From assembly GCF_000820305.1 (NCBI RefSeq), contig NZ_CDBH01000045.1, forward strand, positions 413,451 through 477,450: DNA of 64,000 nt, given 5' to 3'. Each line of letters begins with the position of its first letter. Position 1 is the first letter of the stretch. The notes under the pieces were generated by a model that was given only the letters and a program-made list of their open reading frames with translations, ran no database searches and was not told the DNA's origin. Positions 33,449-41,965 of this stretch are shown piece after piece. A program made the position numbers and the translations under genes. The stretch comes from Aeromonas dhakensis (GTDB lineage: Bacteria; Pseudomonadota; Gammaproteobacteria; Enterobacterales; Aeromonadaceae).

Positions 33449-35050
33449 TTACTCCCGATAGGCCTGGTTGAAGACGGTGCCGCCAAAGGGCATCAGGGAG
33501 AGCCCCTCGATGTCGCTGCGGCTGACCTGGGTACGCAGGGCATGGGCCAGCGGAATGAGCGGCATCTGTTCGTTGAGCAGGGTCTGGGCGTAATAGTAGT
33601 TGCGCAGCCGAAACGCCAGCTGGGGCGTGGTCACCGCGTCGTCCAGCAGCTGATCAAACGCCGGGCTGCACCAGCGGCTGTAGTTGTTGCCGCGCTCGAC
33701 GGCGGCGCAGCTCAGCAGCTGGCGAAAGAAGTTGTCCGGGTCTGCGTTGTCGGCGATCCAGCCGCTGAGCAGACTGTCGTACTGACCCTGGGCGAGGCGG
33801 GCCTCGATGACCGGCCACTCCTGCTGCACGATTTTGAGCTTGATGCCGATCTTGGCCAGATCGCTTCGCATCAGCTGGGCGGTCTTGAGGGCATCCGGGT
33901 TGTAGGCGCGCGAGCCCGGCTGCACCAGCACCTGCATCTCGAAGCCTTGCGCCAGTCCCGCCTCCTTGAGCAGCTGGCGCGCCCGCTTGAGATCCGGCTG
34001 GCGCATCGGCAGGGAGGGGTTGTAACCCCAGGAGAGCGGCGGCAGCAGGCTGTTGGCGGGCTGGCCCGTCTCGAAATAGACCGCCTGCAGCAGGTTGTCG
34101 ATGTTGATGGCGTTGGCGATGGCCTGGCGCACCTGCACCTTGTTGAACGGTGCCTTGCGGGTGTTGAGGGCGAGGAAAGCGACGTTCATGCCGGACTGCA
34201 CCGCCAGGCTGAGGTCGGGATCCTTGTCGATCACCGACAGCTGGCTGGCGGAGGGGGTGCTCATCACGTCGCACTCGCCGGTCAGCAGTTTGGCCAGCCG
34301 CTTGGAGGATTTGGGGGTGATGTCGTAGATGAGCTGCTCAATCTTGGCCTCGCCGCCCCAGTAACCGGGGTGGCGCAGGTAGCGCACGTATTCGTTGTGG
34401 CGATACTCCTTGAAGCTGAACGGCCCTGTGCCCACCGGGCGGCTGTCGATGAGCCCCGGGGTGCCGGCCTTTTGCAACTGCTCGGCATACTCGGCGGAGA
34501 GCACGATGGCGTAGTCGCTGGCCAGGGTGGCGAGGAAGGAGGCATCCGGCCGGATGAGCTCGAACACGACTTTATCGGCCCCCTTCCGGTAGACCCGCTT
34601 GATCAGCTGATCCAGCCCCAGACTGTAGAAGTAGGGGTATTCGCCGCCGGACACCTCGTGATAGGGGTGCAGCTTGTTGAGCAGCCGCTGCCAGGTGAAC
34701 ACAACGTCGTCTGCGTTGAGGGGACGGGAGGGGTTGAACCAGGGCGTGTGGTGAAAGGTCACCCCCTGGCGCAGGGTCAGGGTATAGGAGAGACCATCCT
34801 CGCTCACCTGCCAGCGGGTGGCGAGCCCGCCTTCGAGCGCCAGGGTGTTGGGATTCACCTCCAGCAGGCGGTCATAGAGGGGGCGCGAGCTGGCATCCAA
34901 GGTCACCCCCGAGTTGGAGACCTGGGGATTGAAGGTCTGGGGCGAGCCTTCCGCACAATAGATGAGTCCCGTCTTGGACGCGTCATCCTGTTTGTGACAA
35001 CCGGTGAGCAGCACCAGCACACCAAGCAGCAGGGGTTTGAGCATTCTCAT
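33449..35050 (-). CDS. sapA: Sap transporter substrate-binding protein SapA, lipoprotein form
   Basis: 533 residues, a cluster-C (oligopeptide-type) periplasmic binding protein: NADDVVFTWQRLLN, LIRPDASFLATLASDYA, PVGTGPFSFKEY, LLTGECDVMSTPSASQL and SGWIADNADPDNFFR match SapA. The N-terminus MRMLKPLLLGVLVLLTGCHKQDD carries a lipobox (LTGC), so the protein should be lipid-anchored. E. coli SapA is a soluble periplasmic protein with an ordinary signal peptide. It would bind peptides (possibly haem or cationic peptides) for SapBCDF. First gene of the operon. Confidence 0.94.
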   Translation of the reverse strand: MRMLKPLLLGVLVLLTGCHKQDDASKTGLIYCAEGSPQTFNPQVSNSGVTLDASSRPLYDRLLEVNPNTLALEGGLATRWQVSEDGLSYTLTLRQGVTFHHTPWFNPSRPLNADDVVFTWQRLLNKLHPYHEVSGGEYPYFYSLGLDQLIKRVYRKGADKVVFELIRPDASFLATLASDYAIVLSAEYAEQLQKAGTPGLIDSRPVGTGPFSFKEYRHNEYVRYLRHPGYWGGEAKIEQLIYDITPKSSKRLAKLLTGECDVMSTPSASQLSVIDKDPDLSLAVQSGMNVAFLALNTRKAPFNKVQVRQAIANAINIDNLLQAVYFETGQPANSLLPPLSWGYNPSLPMRQPDLKRARQLLKEAGLAQGFEMQVLVQPGSRAYNPDALKTAQLMRSDLAKIGIKLKIVQQEWPVIEARLAQGQYDSLLSGWIADNADPDNFFRQLLSCAAVERGNNYSRWCSPAFDQLLDDAVTTPQLAFRLRNYYYAQTLLNEQMPLIPLAHALRTQVSRSDIEGLSLMPFGGTVFNQAYRE

Positions 35051-35134
35051 TGTCGAACCATGTTTTTATACGAAATTGCCGGCGATGGGGCCGGCAAGGG
35101 GTGGAAGCCGCTCTGGCACGGGCTGCCCGGGTTA

Positions 35135-36169
35135 TTAATCCGCATCGTTGTCACTGTCCAGCAACTGGTATTTGCGCAGCATGCCGCGGAACTGGTGATA
35201 GCTCAGGGCCAGCAGTTGGGCGGCTTTGCGCTGATTATACTGGGATTGCTGCAACGCTTGCTTGAGTAAATTAATCTCGTAGCCCGCCACCGCCTGTTTG
35301 AGGTCCAGCGGCAGGGTGGCAGTGGCCGCAACGGGCGCCGGTTGCGCCTCGCTCGGCAGCGCCGCGGCGGTGTCGGTGCGAGCCAAGGGCCGCCAGGGGG
35401 AATCGAACGGGTTGAGCACCAGCTCGGCCAGCGGCAACTGGGGGTTGCCCTGGCGGTAGATACTGCGCTCCACCACGTTTTTCAGCTCCCGCACGTTGCC
35501 TGGCCAGGGGTAATCCAGCAGCAGCTGGGTCGCCTTGCGCGAGAAGCCGGCAAACAGTGGATAGCCGAGCTCCCGGGTCATGCCGTGGGCGAAGTGCTCC
35601 GCCAGCATCAGAATATCGTCGCGCCGCTCCCGCAAGGGGGGCAGGGTGATGACGTCGAAGGCGAGCCGGTCGAGCAGGTCGTGGCGAAATTGCCCTTTGT
35701 CGGCCAGCGCCGGCAGATCCTCGTTGGTGGCGCACACCAGCCGCACATCCACCTTGAGGGCCTTGGCGCCGCCCACCCGTTCAAACTCCCCGTATTCGAT
35801 GACCCGCAGCAGTTTTTCCTGCACCCGGGCGCTGGTGGTGGCCAGCTCGTCAAGGAAGAGCGTGCCGCCATCGGCCCGCTCGAAGCGGCCCTGGTGACGC
35901 TTGGCGGCGCCGGTGAAGGAGCCCGCCTCGTGGCCGAACAGCTCGGTCTCCAGCAGGCTCTCGCTCAGGGTGGCGCAGTTGACGGTCACAAAGCTTTGAT
36001 CCCAGCGCGCCGAGAGATAATGTAGGCGGTGGGCGATCAGCTCCTTGCCGGTACCCCGTTCGCCAATGATCAGCACGGGCTTGCGCAGCGGCGCCAGGCG
36101 GGAGGCCTGCTCAATGATCTCGAGAAATGCGTTGGATTCCCCCAACAGGCTTTCCGTGGCCGTGGTCAT
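35135..36169 (-). CDS. pspF: Psp operon sigma-54 activator PspF
   Basis: 344 residues. A bacterial enhancer-binding protein without a receiver domain, held inactive by PspA until the membrane is stressed. Walker A GERGTGKE, Walker B GGTLFLDELAT and the sensor arginines are present. The sigma-54 contact loop reads GSFTGA, not the almost invariant GAFTGA. The C-terminal Fis-type HTH is YNQRKAAQLLALSYHQFRGMLRKY. A Pro/Ala-rich linker (about 275-290) is longer than in E. coli. ATG 36169 has GGGGA 6 bases upstream; the ATG two codons earlier touches that site. It is divergent from pspA. Confidence 0.95.
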   Translation of the reverse strand: MTTATESLLGESNAFLEIIEQASRLAPLRKPVLIIGERGTGKELIAHRLHYLSARWDQSFVTVNCATLSESLLETELFGHEAGSFTGAAKRHQGRFERADGGTLFLDELATTSARVQEKLLRVIEYGEFERVGGAKALKVDVRLVCATNEDLPALADKGQFRHDLLDRLAFDVITLPPLRERRDDILMLAEHFAHGMTRELGYPLFAGFSRKATQLLLDYPWPGNVRELKNVVERSIYRQGNPQLPLAELVLNPFDSPWRPLARTDTAAALPSEAQPAPVAATATLPLDLKQAVAGYEINLLKQALQQSQYNQRKAAQLLALSYHQFRGMLRKYQLLDSDNDAD

Positions 36170-36304
36170 AGTCATCCCCGTGAGTCGGTGAAAGCTGGTC
36201 AATCTTACCAAAAGTTGGTGATTCTAATCATTACTTGTGTGGTGCCTCTTGAAATACGATCGAGCAGCCCCATATAAATCAACAAGTTAAATTCTGTTCC
36301 AGAT

Positions 36305-36319
36305 TGGCACACAAGTTGC
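36305..36319 (+). promoter_or_regulatory. Sigma-54 promoter of pspABC
   Basis: TGGCAC, five bases, TTGC: an exact -24/-12 element, 46 bases before the pspA start. PspF encoded next door is the expected activator, with its enhancer sites somewhere in the 130 bases toward pspF. Confidence 0.93.
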
Positions 36320-36365
36320 CATTGTCAATGGAGAAACAACGTATGCCAACCACAGGAGTACAATC

Positions 36366-37043
36366 ATGAGTATTTTTTCCCGCCTGGCCGACATCATCAA
36401 TTCCAACCTGACGGCCCTGCTCGACAAGGCAGAAGATCCCCAGAAGATGGTGCGCCTGATCATCCAGGAGATGGAAGACGAATTGGTGAAGGAGCGATCC
36501 AACCTGGCCCGCTTCCTCGCCAACCAGAAAGAGATCGGCCGCCAGGTCGCCCGCCATCAGGAGCGGGTCGCCGAGTGGCAGGGCAAGGCCGAGCTGGCCC
36601 TGAGCAAGGAGCGGGAAGACCTGGCCCGCGCTGCGCTTATCGAGAAGAAGAAGCAGGCCGAGCTGGCCGACTCCCTCTTGCGTGAGCAGCAGGCGGTGGA
36701 CAGCGGCATCGAGAAGCTGGGGGAGGAGATCCGTCAGCTGGAAGCCAAGCTGGAAGATGCCCGTGCCCGCCAGAAGGCGATGGCCATTCGCACCGAAGCG
36801 GCCAGCAGCCGTCTCAATGTGCAGAGCCAGGTGGCCCGTGGCGACAGCCAGGCGGTGGTGAGCAAGTTCGAACGCATGGAGCGCCGCATCGACGAGATGG
36901 AGGCCCGCGCCGATCTGGGGCAGTCCGACAAGGCGCTGGCCCAGCAGTTTGCCGAGCTGGAAGCCGACGATCAAATAAGCAAAGAGCTGGAAGCCATGCG
37001 CCAGAAGCTGCAGAGCGACACCACGCCGAAACAGGGAGAATAA
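36366..37043 (+). CDS. pspA: Phage shock protein A
   Basis: 225 residues, almost entirely a long coiled coil (PspA/IM30, ESCRT-III related). An amphipathic N-terminal helix MSIFSRLADIINSNLTALLDKAEDP binds stressed membrane and is followed by KMVRLIIQEMEDELV. In resting cells PspA inhibits PspF; under proton-motive-force loss it moves to the membrane with PspBC. First gene of the sigma-54 operon, with AGGAGTACAATC before the start. Confidence 0.97.
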   Translation: MSIFSRLADIINSNLTALLDKAEDPQKMVRLIIQEMEDELVKERSNLARFLANQKEIGRQVARHQERVAEWQGKAELALSKEREDLARAALIEKKKQAELADSLLREQQAVDSGIEKLGEEIRQLEAKLEDARARQKAMAIRTEAASSRLNVQSQVARGDSQAVVSKFERMERRIDEMEARADLGQSDKALAQQFAELEADDQISKELEAMRQKLQSDTTPKQGE

Positions 37044-37046
37044 CAG

Positions 37047-37283
37047 ATGGAAGATCTGCTGGGTGTGTTGATGGTTCCCATGGTGGTCTTCATGGTAGTG
37101 GTGGCCCCCATCTGGCTGGTGCTGCACTACCGCGCCAAGGGGCGCATTGGCGCCGGTCTTGCCGATGGCGAGCGTGAACAGCTGCAGGGTTTGCTGGTGC
37201 GTGCCGAGAAGATGCAGGAGCGGGTCGGCGCCCTGGAGTCGATTCTGGATGCCGAGGTTCCTGGTTGGAGAAACAAGGTATGA
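37047..37283 (+). CDS. pspB: Phage shock protein B
   Basis: 78 residues. One N-terminal membrane segment (LLGVLMVPMVVFMVVVAPIWLVLHY), then a cytoplasmic leucine-zipper-like helix (REQLQGLLVRAEKMQERVGALESIL). With PspC it senses membrane stress and releases PspA from PspF. It begins 3 bases after pspA and its stop overlaps the pspC start. Confidence 0.94.
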   Translation: MEDLLGVLMVPMVVFMVVVAPIWLVLHYRAKGRIGAGLADGEREQLQGLLVRAEKMQERVGALESILDAEVPGWRNKV

Positions 37284-37684
37284 CACAGTGGAGCAAAGAG
37301 GGGCGCAACCTCTATCGTGACCCCCAGCGCGGCAAGATAGCCGGGGTCTGTGCCGGTCTGGCAGAATACTTCGGGGTGGAGACCTGGATCGTGCGGTTGC
37401 TGGCCATCAGCGGCCTCATCTTCGCCGGTTTCATCACCTTCACCGCCTACGTCGCCGCCTGGTTTCTGCTCGACAAGAAGCCGGTCACCCTTTACGCCCA
37501 GGAGGATGCCGACTTTGCCGAGGTGCGGATGAAGGCGCGCAGCTGGCAGGCAGGCGTCACGCCTCATCAGGCCCTTGCCCGCATCGGCCAGGAGCTGGAT
37601 GCGCTAGAGCCCAGGGTGCAGCGCATCGAGAAGCTGGTGACCTCCAAGGAGTTCACCCTGCAGCGGGAGTTTCGCAACTTGTAA
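37280..37684 (+). CDS. pspC: Phage shock protein C
   Basis: 134 residues, PspC domain: LYRDPQRGKIAGVCAGLAEYFGVETWIVR leads into the membrane segment LLAISGLIFAGFITFTAYVAAWFLL, followed by a cytoplasmic tail with a helical end. ATG 37280 overlaps the pspB stop (ATGA). A TTG five codons earlier is possible but lacks good spacing. PspD and PspE are not present here; ycjX and ycjF follow. Confidence 0.92.
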   Translation: MTQWSKEGRNLYRDPQRGKIAGVCAGLAEYFGVETWIVRLLAISGLIFAGFITFTAYVAAWFLLDKKPVTLYAQEDADFAEVRMKARSWQAGVTPHQALARIGQELDALEPRVQRIEKLVTSKEFTLQREFRNL

Positions 37685-37817
37685 GGCCTGAGCGGTACGA
37701 TGGCCCCGCCGGCCTGGACTTGCCTCTGATGGCAGGGGAGGCGGGCGGGGATCATGACGAGGGTGGTGCTGCCTGCCACCCGCTTCGCCGGGCAGCTACG
37801 GGAGAACAGAACAAGCC

Positions 37818-39224
37818 TTGATACTCAATAAACTGGAACAGCAATTCAATCGCCTGCAGCACAAGGCAAGCGACGTGGTGAACCGGGTACGGGATCGCCA
37901 CATCCGGCTGGCGGTGACCGGCCTCTCTCGCAGCGGCAAGACCGCCTTCATCACGGCGCTGGTCAACCAGCTGGAACACGCGGCCATCGATGGCCGGCTG
38001 CCCCTGTGGGATGCCCTGCGCCAGGGGCGCATCCTCGGCGCTCGCCGGGTACCCCAGCAAAATGCCCACATTCCCACCTTCCCCTACGAGCGTGGCCTCG
38101 ACTCTCTGTTTGGCGATCCGCCGGCCTGGCCCGAGCCGACCCGCGGGGTGGCCGAGGTACGCCTCGAAATTCGCTATCGCACCCGTCATCCGCTGCGCAA
38201 ACACTTGGGGGAGATCTCTACCCTCTACGTGGATCTGGTGGACTACCCCGGGGAGTGGCTGCTCGACTTGCCGCTGCTGGAGATGAGCTACGAGCAGTGG
38301 AGCGAGCAGGTGCGCGAGCAGCTACGCCGCCCCGAGCTGCAGACCCTGGCCGCCGGCTGGCTGGCACCCGCATGGCAGGCGGAGCAGGACTTCGAGGAGC
38401 GGCCGGTGGCCCAGCTCGCCGAGCGCTACACCGATTATCTGCACGCCTGCAAGCGTGAGCTGGGGCTGCACCTGATCCAGCCCGGCCGCTTCGTGCTGCC
38501 GGGGGAGTATGTCGGTGCCCCCATGCTGCAGTTTGTGCCCTGGGTGTGGGACAAGCCTGCCGGCGAGCCCGCCGAGGGGACTCTCTACGCCACCCTCAAA
38601 CAGCGCTTCGAGCAGTACAAGCAGCATCTGGTGCAGGGGTTTTATGAGCAGCACTTCGCCGGTTTCGATCGCCAGATCGTGCTGGTGGATTGCCTGCAGC
38701 CCCTCAACGCCGGGGCGGCCAGCTTTGGCGACATGCAGCAGGCCATCGCCCGCATCATGGAGAGCTTTGCCTACGGCAAGAGCAACTGGTGGCGGCGGCT
38801 CTTCTCACCGCGCATCGACAAGCTGCTGTTCGTGGCGAGCAAGGCCGATCACGTCACCCCGGAGCAGCATGGCTCTATGGTCTCCCTGCTGCAGCACCTG
38901 GTGCGCAGCGGCCGCGGCCAGGCCCGTTTTGAAGGGATTGCCACCGAGTGTCTGGCGCTGGCCGCCATCAAGGCGACCGAGGTGGGCAAGGGGGTGGCCG
39001 ATGGCCGCGAGTTCCCCGCCATCCGTGGCACCAGCCTCTCGGGTGAGCCGCTCTTGCTGTTTCCGGGTGAGGTGCCATCCCATATCCCCCCTGCGCAGTG
39101 GTGGAACAATCAGGGCTTTGATTTTCAGGCTTTTCGCCCGCTGCCCATGAGCGCCCATCAGGCGCTGCCCCATATCCGGCTCGATGCGGCGCTGGAGTTT
39201 CTGCTCGGGGATCACCTCGAATAA
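37818..39224 (+). CDS. ycjX: YcjX family P-loop NTPase
   Basis: 468 residues. A conserved GTPase-like protein (DUF463) encoded with psp genes and part of the PspF regulon in E. coli. The P-loop is AVTGLSRSGKTAFITALVNQ; later conserved parts include YVDLVDYPGEWLLDLPLLEMSY, RQIVLVDCLQPLN and SKADHVTPEQH. It starts at TTG 37818 (LILNKLEQQ in reading, fMet in practice); GGAG lies 13 bases upstream, so initiation may be weak. It is 133 bases downstream of pspC, probably the same transcript. The biochemical role is unknown. Confidence 0.9.
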   Translation: MILNKLEQQFNRLQHKASDVVNRVRDRHIRLAVTGLSRSGKTAFITALVNQLEHAAIDGRLPLWDALRQGRILGARRVPQQNAHIPTFPYERGLDSLFGDPPAWPEPTRGVAEVRLEIRYRTRHPLRKHLGEISTLYVDLVDYPGEWLLDLPLLEMSYEQWSEQVREQLRRPELQTLAAGWLAPAWQAEQDFEERPVAQLAERYTDYLHACKRELGLHLIQPGRFVLPGEYVGAPMLQFVPWVWDKPAGEPAEGTLYATLKQRFEQYKQHLVQGFYEQHFAGFDRQIVLVDCLQPLNAGAASFGDMQQAIARIMESFAYGKSNWWRRLFSPRIDKLLFVASKADHVTPEQHGSMVSLLQHLVRSGRGQARFEGIATECLALAAIKATEVGKGVADGREFPAIRGTSLSGEPLLLFPGEVPSHIPPAQWWNNQGFDFQAFRPLPMSAHQALPHIRLDAALEFLLGDHLE

Positions 39225-39284
39225 GGGTGTGCGGCCGGGGTTGTTTCCGTCGCCGCACCCAGAAGACGGTTTTCAGGAGAAGCG

Positions 39285-40316
39285 ATGAACGATCAGACAA
39301 AAGCGCAGCCGCCGCTGCAGGGCAAGGTGATCCTGGAGCCCACCTTGACGACAGCTGACGACCAGCGAGCGCCGGCACCCGCCCAGCGACTGGAGGAGGC
39401 GAGCTTCGAGCGCCTCGATGAGCTGGAAGAGCTCACCGAGGTGGAGAGTGCCCTCGTCATCAAGCCGCGCCGCCGTCATCGGCTGCTGGCCTGGGGGCTG
39501 GGAGCGGTCGGCCTGCTCTCTCTGGGCCAGTACGGCGCCTTTCTCTACGAGCAGTTTCTCACCACCCCGCTCTGGGGCGGTGCCTGGCTGGCGGCCTCGG
39601 CACTGGTGGCAGCGGGCACCGCCGGGGTGGTGGGGCGCGAGTGGCTGCGCCTGCGCACCCTCAAACGGCGCCAGGATGTACGCTCGCGGGCCGAGGATCT
39701 GCTGGCCCATCAGGGGGTCGGCCAGGGTCAGGGGTTTTGCGAAGGGCTGGCCGAGCGCAGCGGCGACAAGGGGCGCGAGGGGTATCAAACCTGGCTCGCC
39801 CAGCTCGACGAGAGCCACAACGATCGGGAGGTGTTGACCCTCTACAGCCAGCTGGTGCTCGGTGAGCGCGACAAGCTGGCCCAGGCGCGGGTGGCCAAAT
39901 GGTCGGGGGAGGCCGCCGTGCTGGTGGCCCTGAGTCCGCTCGCCACCGTCGACATGATGCTGATGCTGTGGCGCAACCTGCGGATGATCGAGGACATCGC
40001 CGACGTCTACGCCATCGAGCTCGGCTACTGGAGCCGCATTCGCCTCATCCGTCAGGTGTTTCGCAACATGCTCTACGCCGGCGCCACCGAGCTGGTGACC
40101 GAGGTGGGGATGGACTTGCTGGGGGCCGAGCTCACCGCCAAGCTCTCTGCCCGCGCCGCGCAAGGGGTGGGGGCCGGGCTGCTCACCGCCCGCCTCGGCC
40201 TGCGCACCATAGAGGCGTGCCGCCCGCTGCCCTGGTGCGCGGACGAGAAGCCGAGATTGGGAGAGCTTCGCAAGCGGCTGATCGGTCAGCTGGCGGGCTA
40301 CCTCAACAAGGGGTGA
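39285..40316 (+). CDS. ycjF: YcjF family inner-membrane protein (DUF697)
   Basis: 343 residues, partner of YcjX. After a charged cytoplasmic N-terminus (about 65 residues) come two membrane segments (LLAWGLGAVGLLSLGQYGAFLY and WLAASALVAAGTAGVV), then the DUF697 domain with ALSPLATVDMMLMLWRNLRMIEDIADVYAIELGYWSR over about residues 215-251. It is 60 bases downstream of ycjX, with GGAGAAGCG before the start. It is a psp-regulon member in E. coli, with unknown molecular function. Confidence 0.9.
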   Translation: MNDQTKAQPPLQGKVILEPTLTTADDQRAPAPAQRLEEASFERLDELEELTEVESALVIKPRRRHRLLAWGLGAVGLLSLGQYGAFLYEQFLTTPLWGGAWLAASALVAAGTAGVVGREWLRLRTLKRRQDVRSRAEDLLAHQGVGQGQGFCEGLAERSGDKGREGYQTWLAQLDESHNDREVLTLYSQLVLGERDKLAQARVAKWSGEAAVLVALSPLATVDMMLMLWRNLRMIEDIADVYAIELGYWSRIRLIRQVFRNMLYAGATELVTEVGMDLLGAELTAKLSARAAQGVGAGLLTARLGLRTIEACRPLPWCADEKPRLGELRKRLIGQLAGYLNKG

Positions 40317-40343
40317 GCACCAGGCCAGGGGCTCGATTGTGGT

Positions 40344-40361
40344 TGTCACAAATTATTTACA
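40344..40361 (+). promoter_or_regulatory. TyrR box upstream of phhA
   Basis: TGTCAC, six bases, TTTACA matches the TyrR consensus TGTAAA-N6-TTTACA with two deviations, in the ycjF-phhA gap, 128 bases before the phhA start. tyrR itself lies downstream. Control of phenylalanine hydroxylase by a TyrR-class activator (PhhR) is known in Pseudomonas. Confidence 0.75.
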
Positions 40362-40371
40362 ATTGTCCGCG

Positions 40372-40401
40372 GCAGCCGACCCCTGGGTCGGCTGCTTTTT
40401 T
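40372..40401 (+). terminator. Terminator between ycjF and phhA
   Basis: GCAGCCGACCC pairs with GGTCGGCTGC across a short loop, followed by TTTTTT. It ends the psp-ycjXF transcript and lies downstream of the TyrR box, so the phhA promoter should start after it. Confidence 0.88.
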
Positions 40402-40488
40402 GGGGGGCAAACCGTTACAGTGATCTCATCGCGCAATGGCGCCACACCGCCCGGATGGCGGGTTGCAACCCAGAGGATGGAGTCACCC

Positions 40489-41283
40489 ATGGCAAGTATC
40501 TACACCGCCCACCAGCCGGATGAAGCGGGCACGATCCACTACTCGGACGAGGAGCACGGTACCTGGCAGATCCTGATCGCACGTCAGCTGGCGGCGCTTG
40601 AGGGCAAGGCCTGTGACGAGTACCAGGCCGGGCTGGCGCGGCTCGACCTGCCCCGGGATCGGATCCCCCAGCTGGCCCAGATCAACGCCGTGCTGCAACC
40701 GGCCACCGGCTGGTCGGTGGCGGCGGTGCCGGCGCTCATCTCCTTTGACCGCTTCTTTGCCCTGCTGGCCAACCGCCAGTTTCCGGTGGCCACCTTCATC
40801 CGCCGCCGGGACGAGCTCGACTACCTGCAGGAGCCCGACATCTTTCACGAGATCTTCGGCCATTGCGCCATGCTGACCAACCCCGCCTTCGCCCACTTCA
40901 CCCATGTCTATGGCCAGCTCGGCCAGCGGGCCGGCAAGGAGGAGCGGGTCTTTCTGGCGCGGCTCTACTGGTTCACGGTGGAGTTTGGCCTGCTGGCTAC
41001 GGCAAAGGGACTTCGCATCTACGGTGGCGGCATTCTCTCCTCCATCGGTGAGACCGCCTATGCCCTCGGTGGCCAACCTGTGCTGCAACCCTTTGATCCC
41101 ATCGAGGTGCTGCGCACCCCGTATCGCATCGACATCATGCAGCCCACCTATTTCGTGCTGCCCGAGCTTGATGAGCTCTATCGTCTGGCGGAGCAGGATA
41201 TCATGGCCATGGTGGCCGAGGCGCGCCGTCTGGGGCTGCGTCCCCCCCGTTTTGCACCGGCCGGCGGCAAGCAGGCGAGTTGA
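40489..41283 (+). CDS. phhA: Phenylalanine-4-hydroxylase PhhA
   Basis: 264 residues. A non-haem iron, tetrahydrobiopterin-dependent enzyme making tyrosine from phenylalanine. The iron triad is visible as His120 and His125 ([11 protein letters not shown]) and Glu165 (YWFTVEFGL). Other family parts: [17 protein letters not shown] and [14 protein letters not shown]. It has the bacterial catalytic-domain-only architecture. ATG 40489 has GGAG 6 bases upstream. phhB, which regenerates the pterin cofactor, follows after 53 bases. Confidence 0.97.
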   Translation: MASIYTAHQPDEAGTIHYSDEEHGTWQILIARQLAALEGKACDEYQAGLARLDLPRDRIPQLAQINAVLQPATGWSVAAVPALISFDRFFALLANRQFPVATFIRRRDELDYLQEPDIFHEIFGHCAMLTNPAFAHFTHVYGQLGQRAGKEERVFLARLYWFTVEFGLLATAKGLRIYGGGILSSIGETAYALGGQPVLQPFDPIEVLRTPYRIDIMQPTYFVLPELDELYRLAEQDIMAMVAEARRLGLRPPRFAPAGGKQAS

Positions 41284-41336
41284 GTCGCCCGCCGGTATTT
41301 GATTACCCCTTTTCATCGATACACAAGGAGAGTCCC

Positions 41337-41675
41337 ATGTCCGAACTGGCCAGCCAGCAGTGTGAAGCGTGCCGCGGCGATGCCCCCAAGGTGAGCGAGC
41401 AGGAGCTGAGCGAACTGATGCGCCTCATCCCCGACTGGCAGCCGCTGGTGGTAAAAGGTGAGCTGCAGCTGCGGCGCGAATTCACCTTCCGCAACTTCAA
41501 GGAGGCGCTCGCCTTCACCAACCGCCTGGGCGAGCTGGCGGAGGCAGAGTTTCATCATCCCGCCATTCTCACCGAGTGGGGCAAGGTGACCGTCAGCTGG
41601 TGGACCCACAAAATTGGCGGATTACACCGCAACGACTTCATCATGGCGGCGCGTACGGATGAGCTGCTGAAGTGA
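41337..41675 (+). CDS. phhB: Pterin-4a-carbinolamine dehydratase PhhB
   Basis: 112 residues. It dehydrates 4a-hydroxytetrahydrobiopterin formed by PhhA. The family pattern is [32 protein letters not shown] followed by [21 protein letters not shown] (the motif E-x2-HHP and the later W-T-H). Two N-terminal Cys (CEACRG) are usual in bacterial members. ATG 41337 is preceded by AAGGAG at 41325-41330. A frameshifted partial copy of its 3' end follows immediately. Confidence 0.95.
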   Translation: MSELASQQCEACRGDAPKVSEQELSELMRLIPDWQPLVVKGELQLRREFTFRNFKEALAFTNRLGELAEAEFHHPAILTEWGKVTVSWWTHKIGGLHRNDFIMAARTDELLK

Positions 41676-41687
41676 AGACGCCCTCAC

Positions 41688-41796
41688 TCACCGAGTGGGC
41701 GAGATGGTGACCGCCAGCTGGTGGCCCCGCAAGATAGGTGGCTTGCACCGCAACGACTTCATCATGGCGGCGCGCACGGATGAGCTGCTGAAGTGA
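41688..41796 (+). pseudogene. Remnant copy of the phhB 3' end
   Basis: Begins CTCACCGAGTGGG, like phhB position 41569, and continues with a diverged copy through AACGACTTCATCATGGCGGC to GAGCTGCTGAAGTGA, matching the phhB end base for base in the last 40 bases except a few synonymous changes. A 2-base length difference (GGGCGAGATGGTG versus GGGGCAAGGTG) breaks the frame, and no start codon is present. It is a truncated, non-coding, tail-to-tail direct repeat. Confidence 0.85.
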
Positions 41797-41846
41797 AGAG
41801 GCCATCGTTCATCGACAAGTCGCTCAAATAAACGCCTGTAGATGAC

Positions 41847-41886
41847 GCGGGCCTGCCTGGTGAAAACGGGGCGGGCCCGCATTTTT
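41847..41886 (+). terminator. Terminator after phhB
   Basis: GCGGGCC pairs with GGCCCGC around a 20-base loop (with further internal pairing), followed by ATTTTT. It lies beyond the phhB remnant. Confidence 0.6.
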
Positions 41887-41965
41887 ATGGGCTGGCGCTC
41901 GCACTGGCGGGATCGAGTCTGTATTATCCGGTCATTCATAGAGTTAGCTAGGAAGTGTGTCCCGA

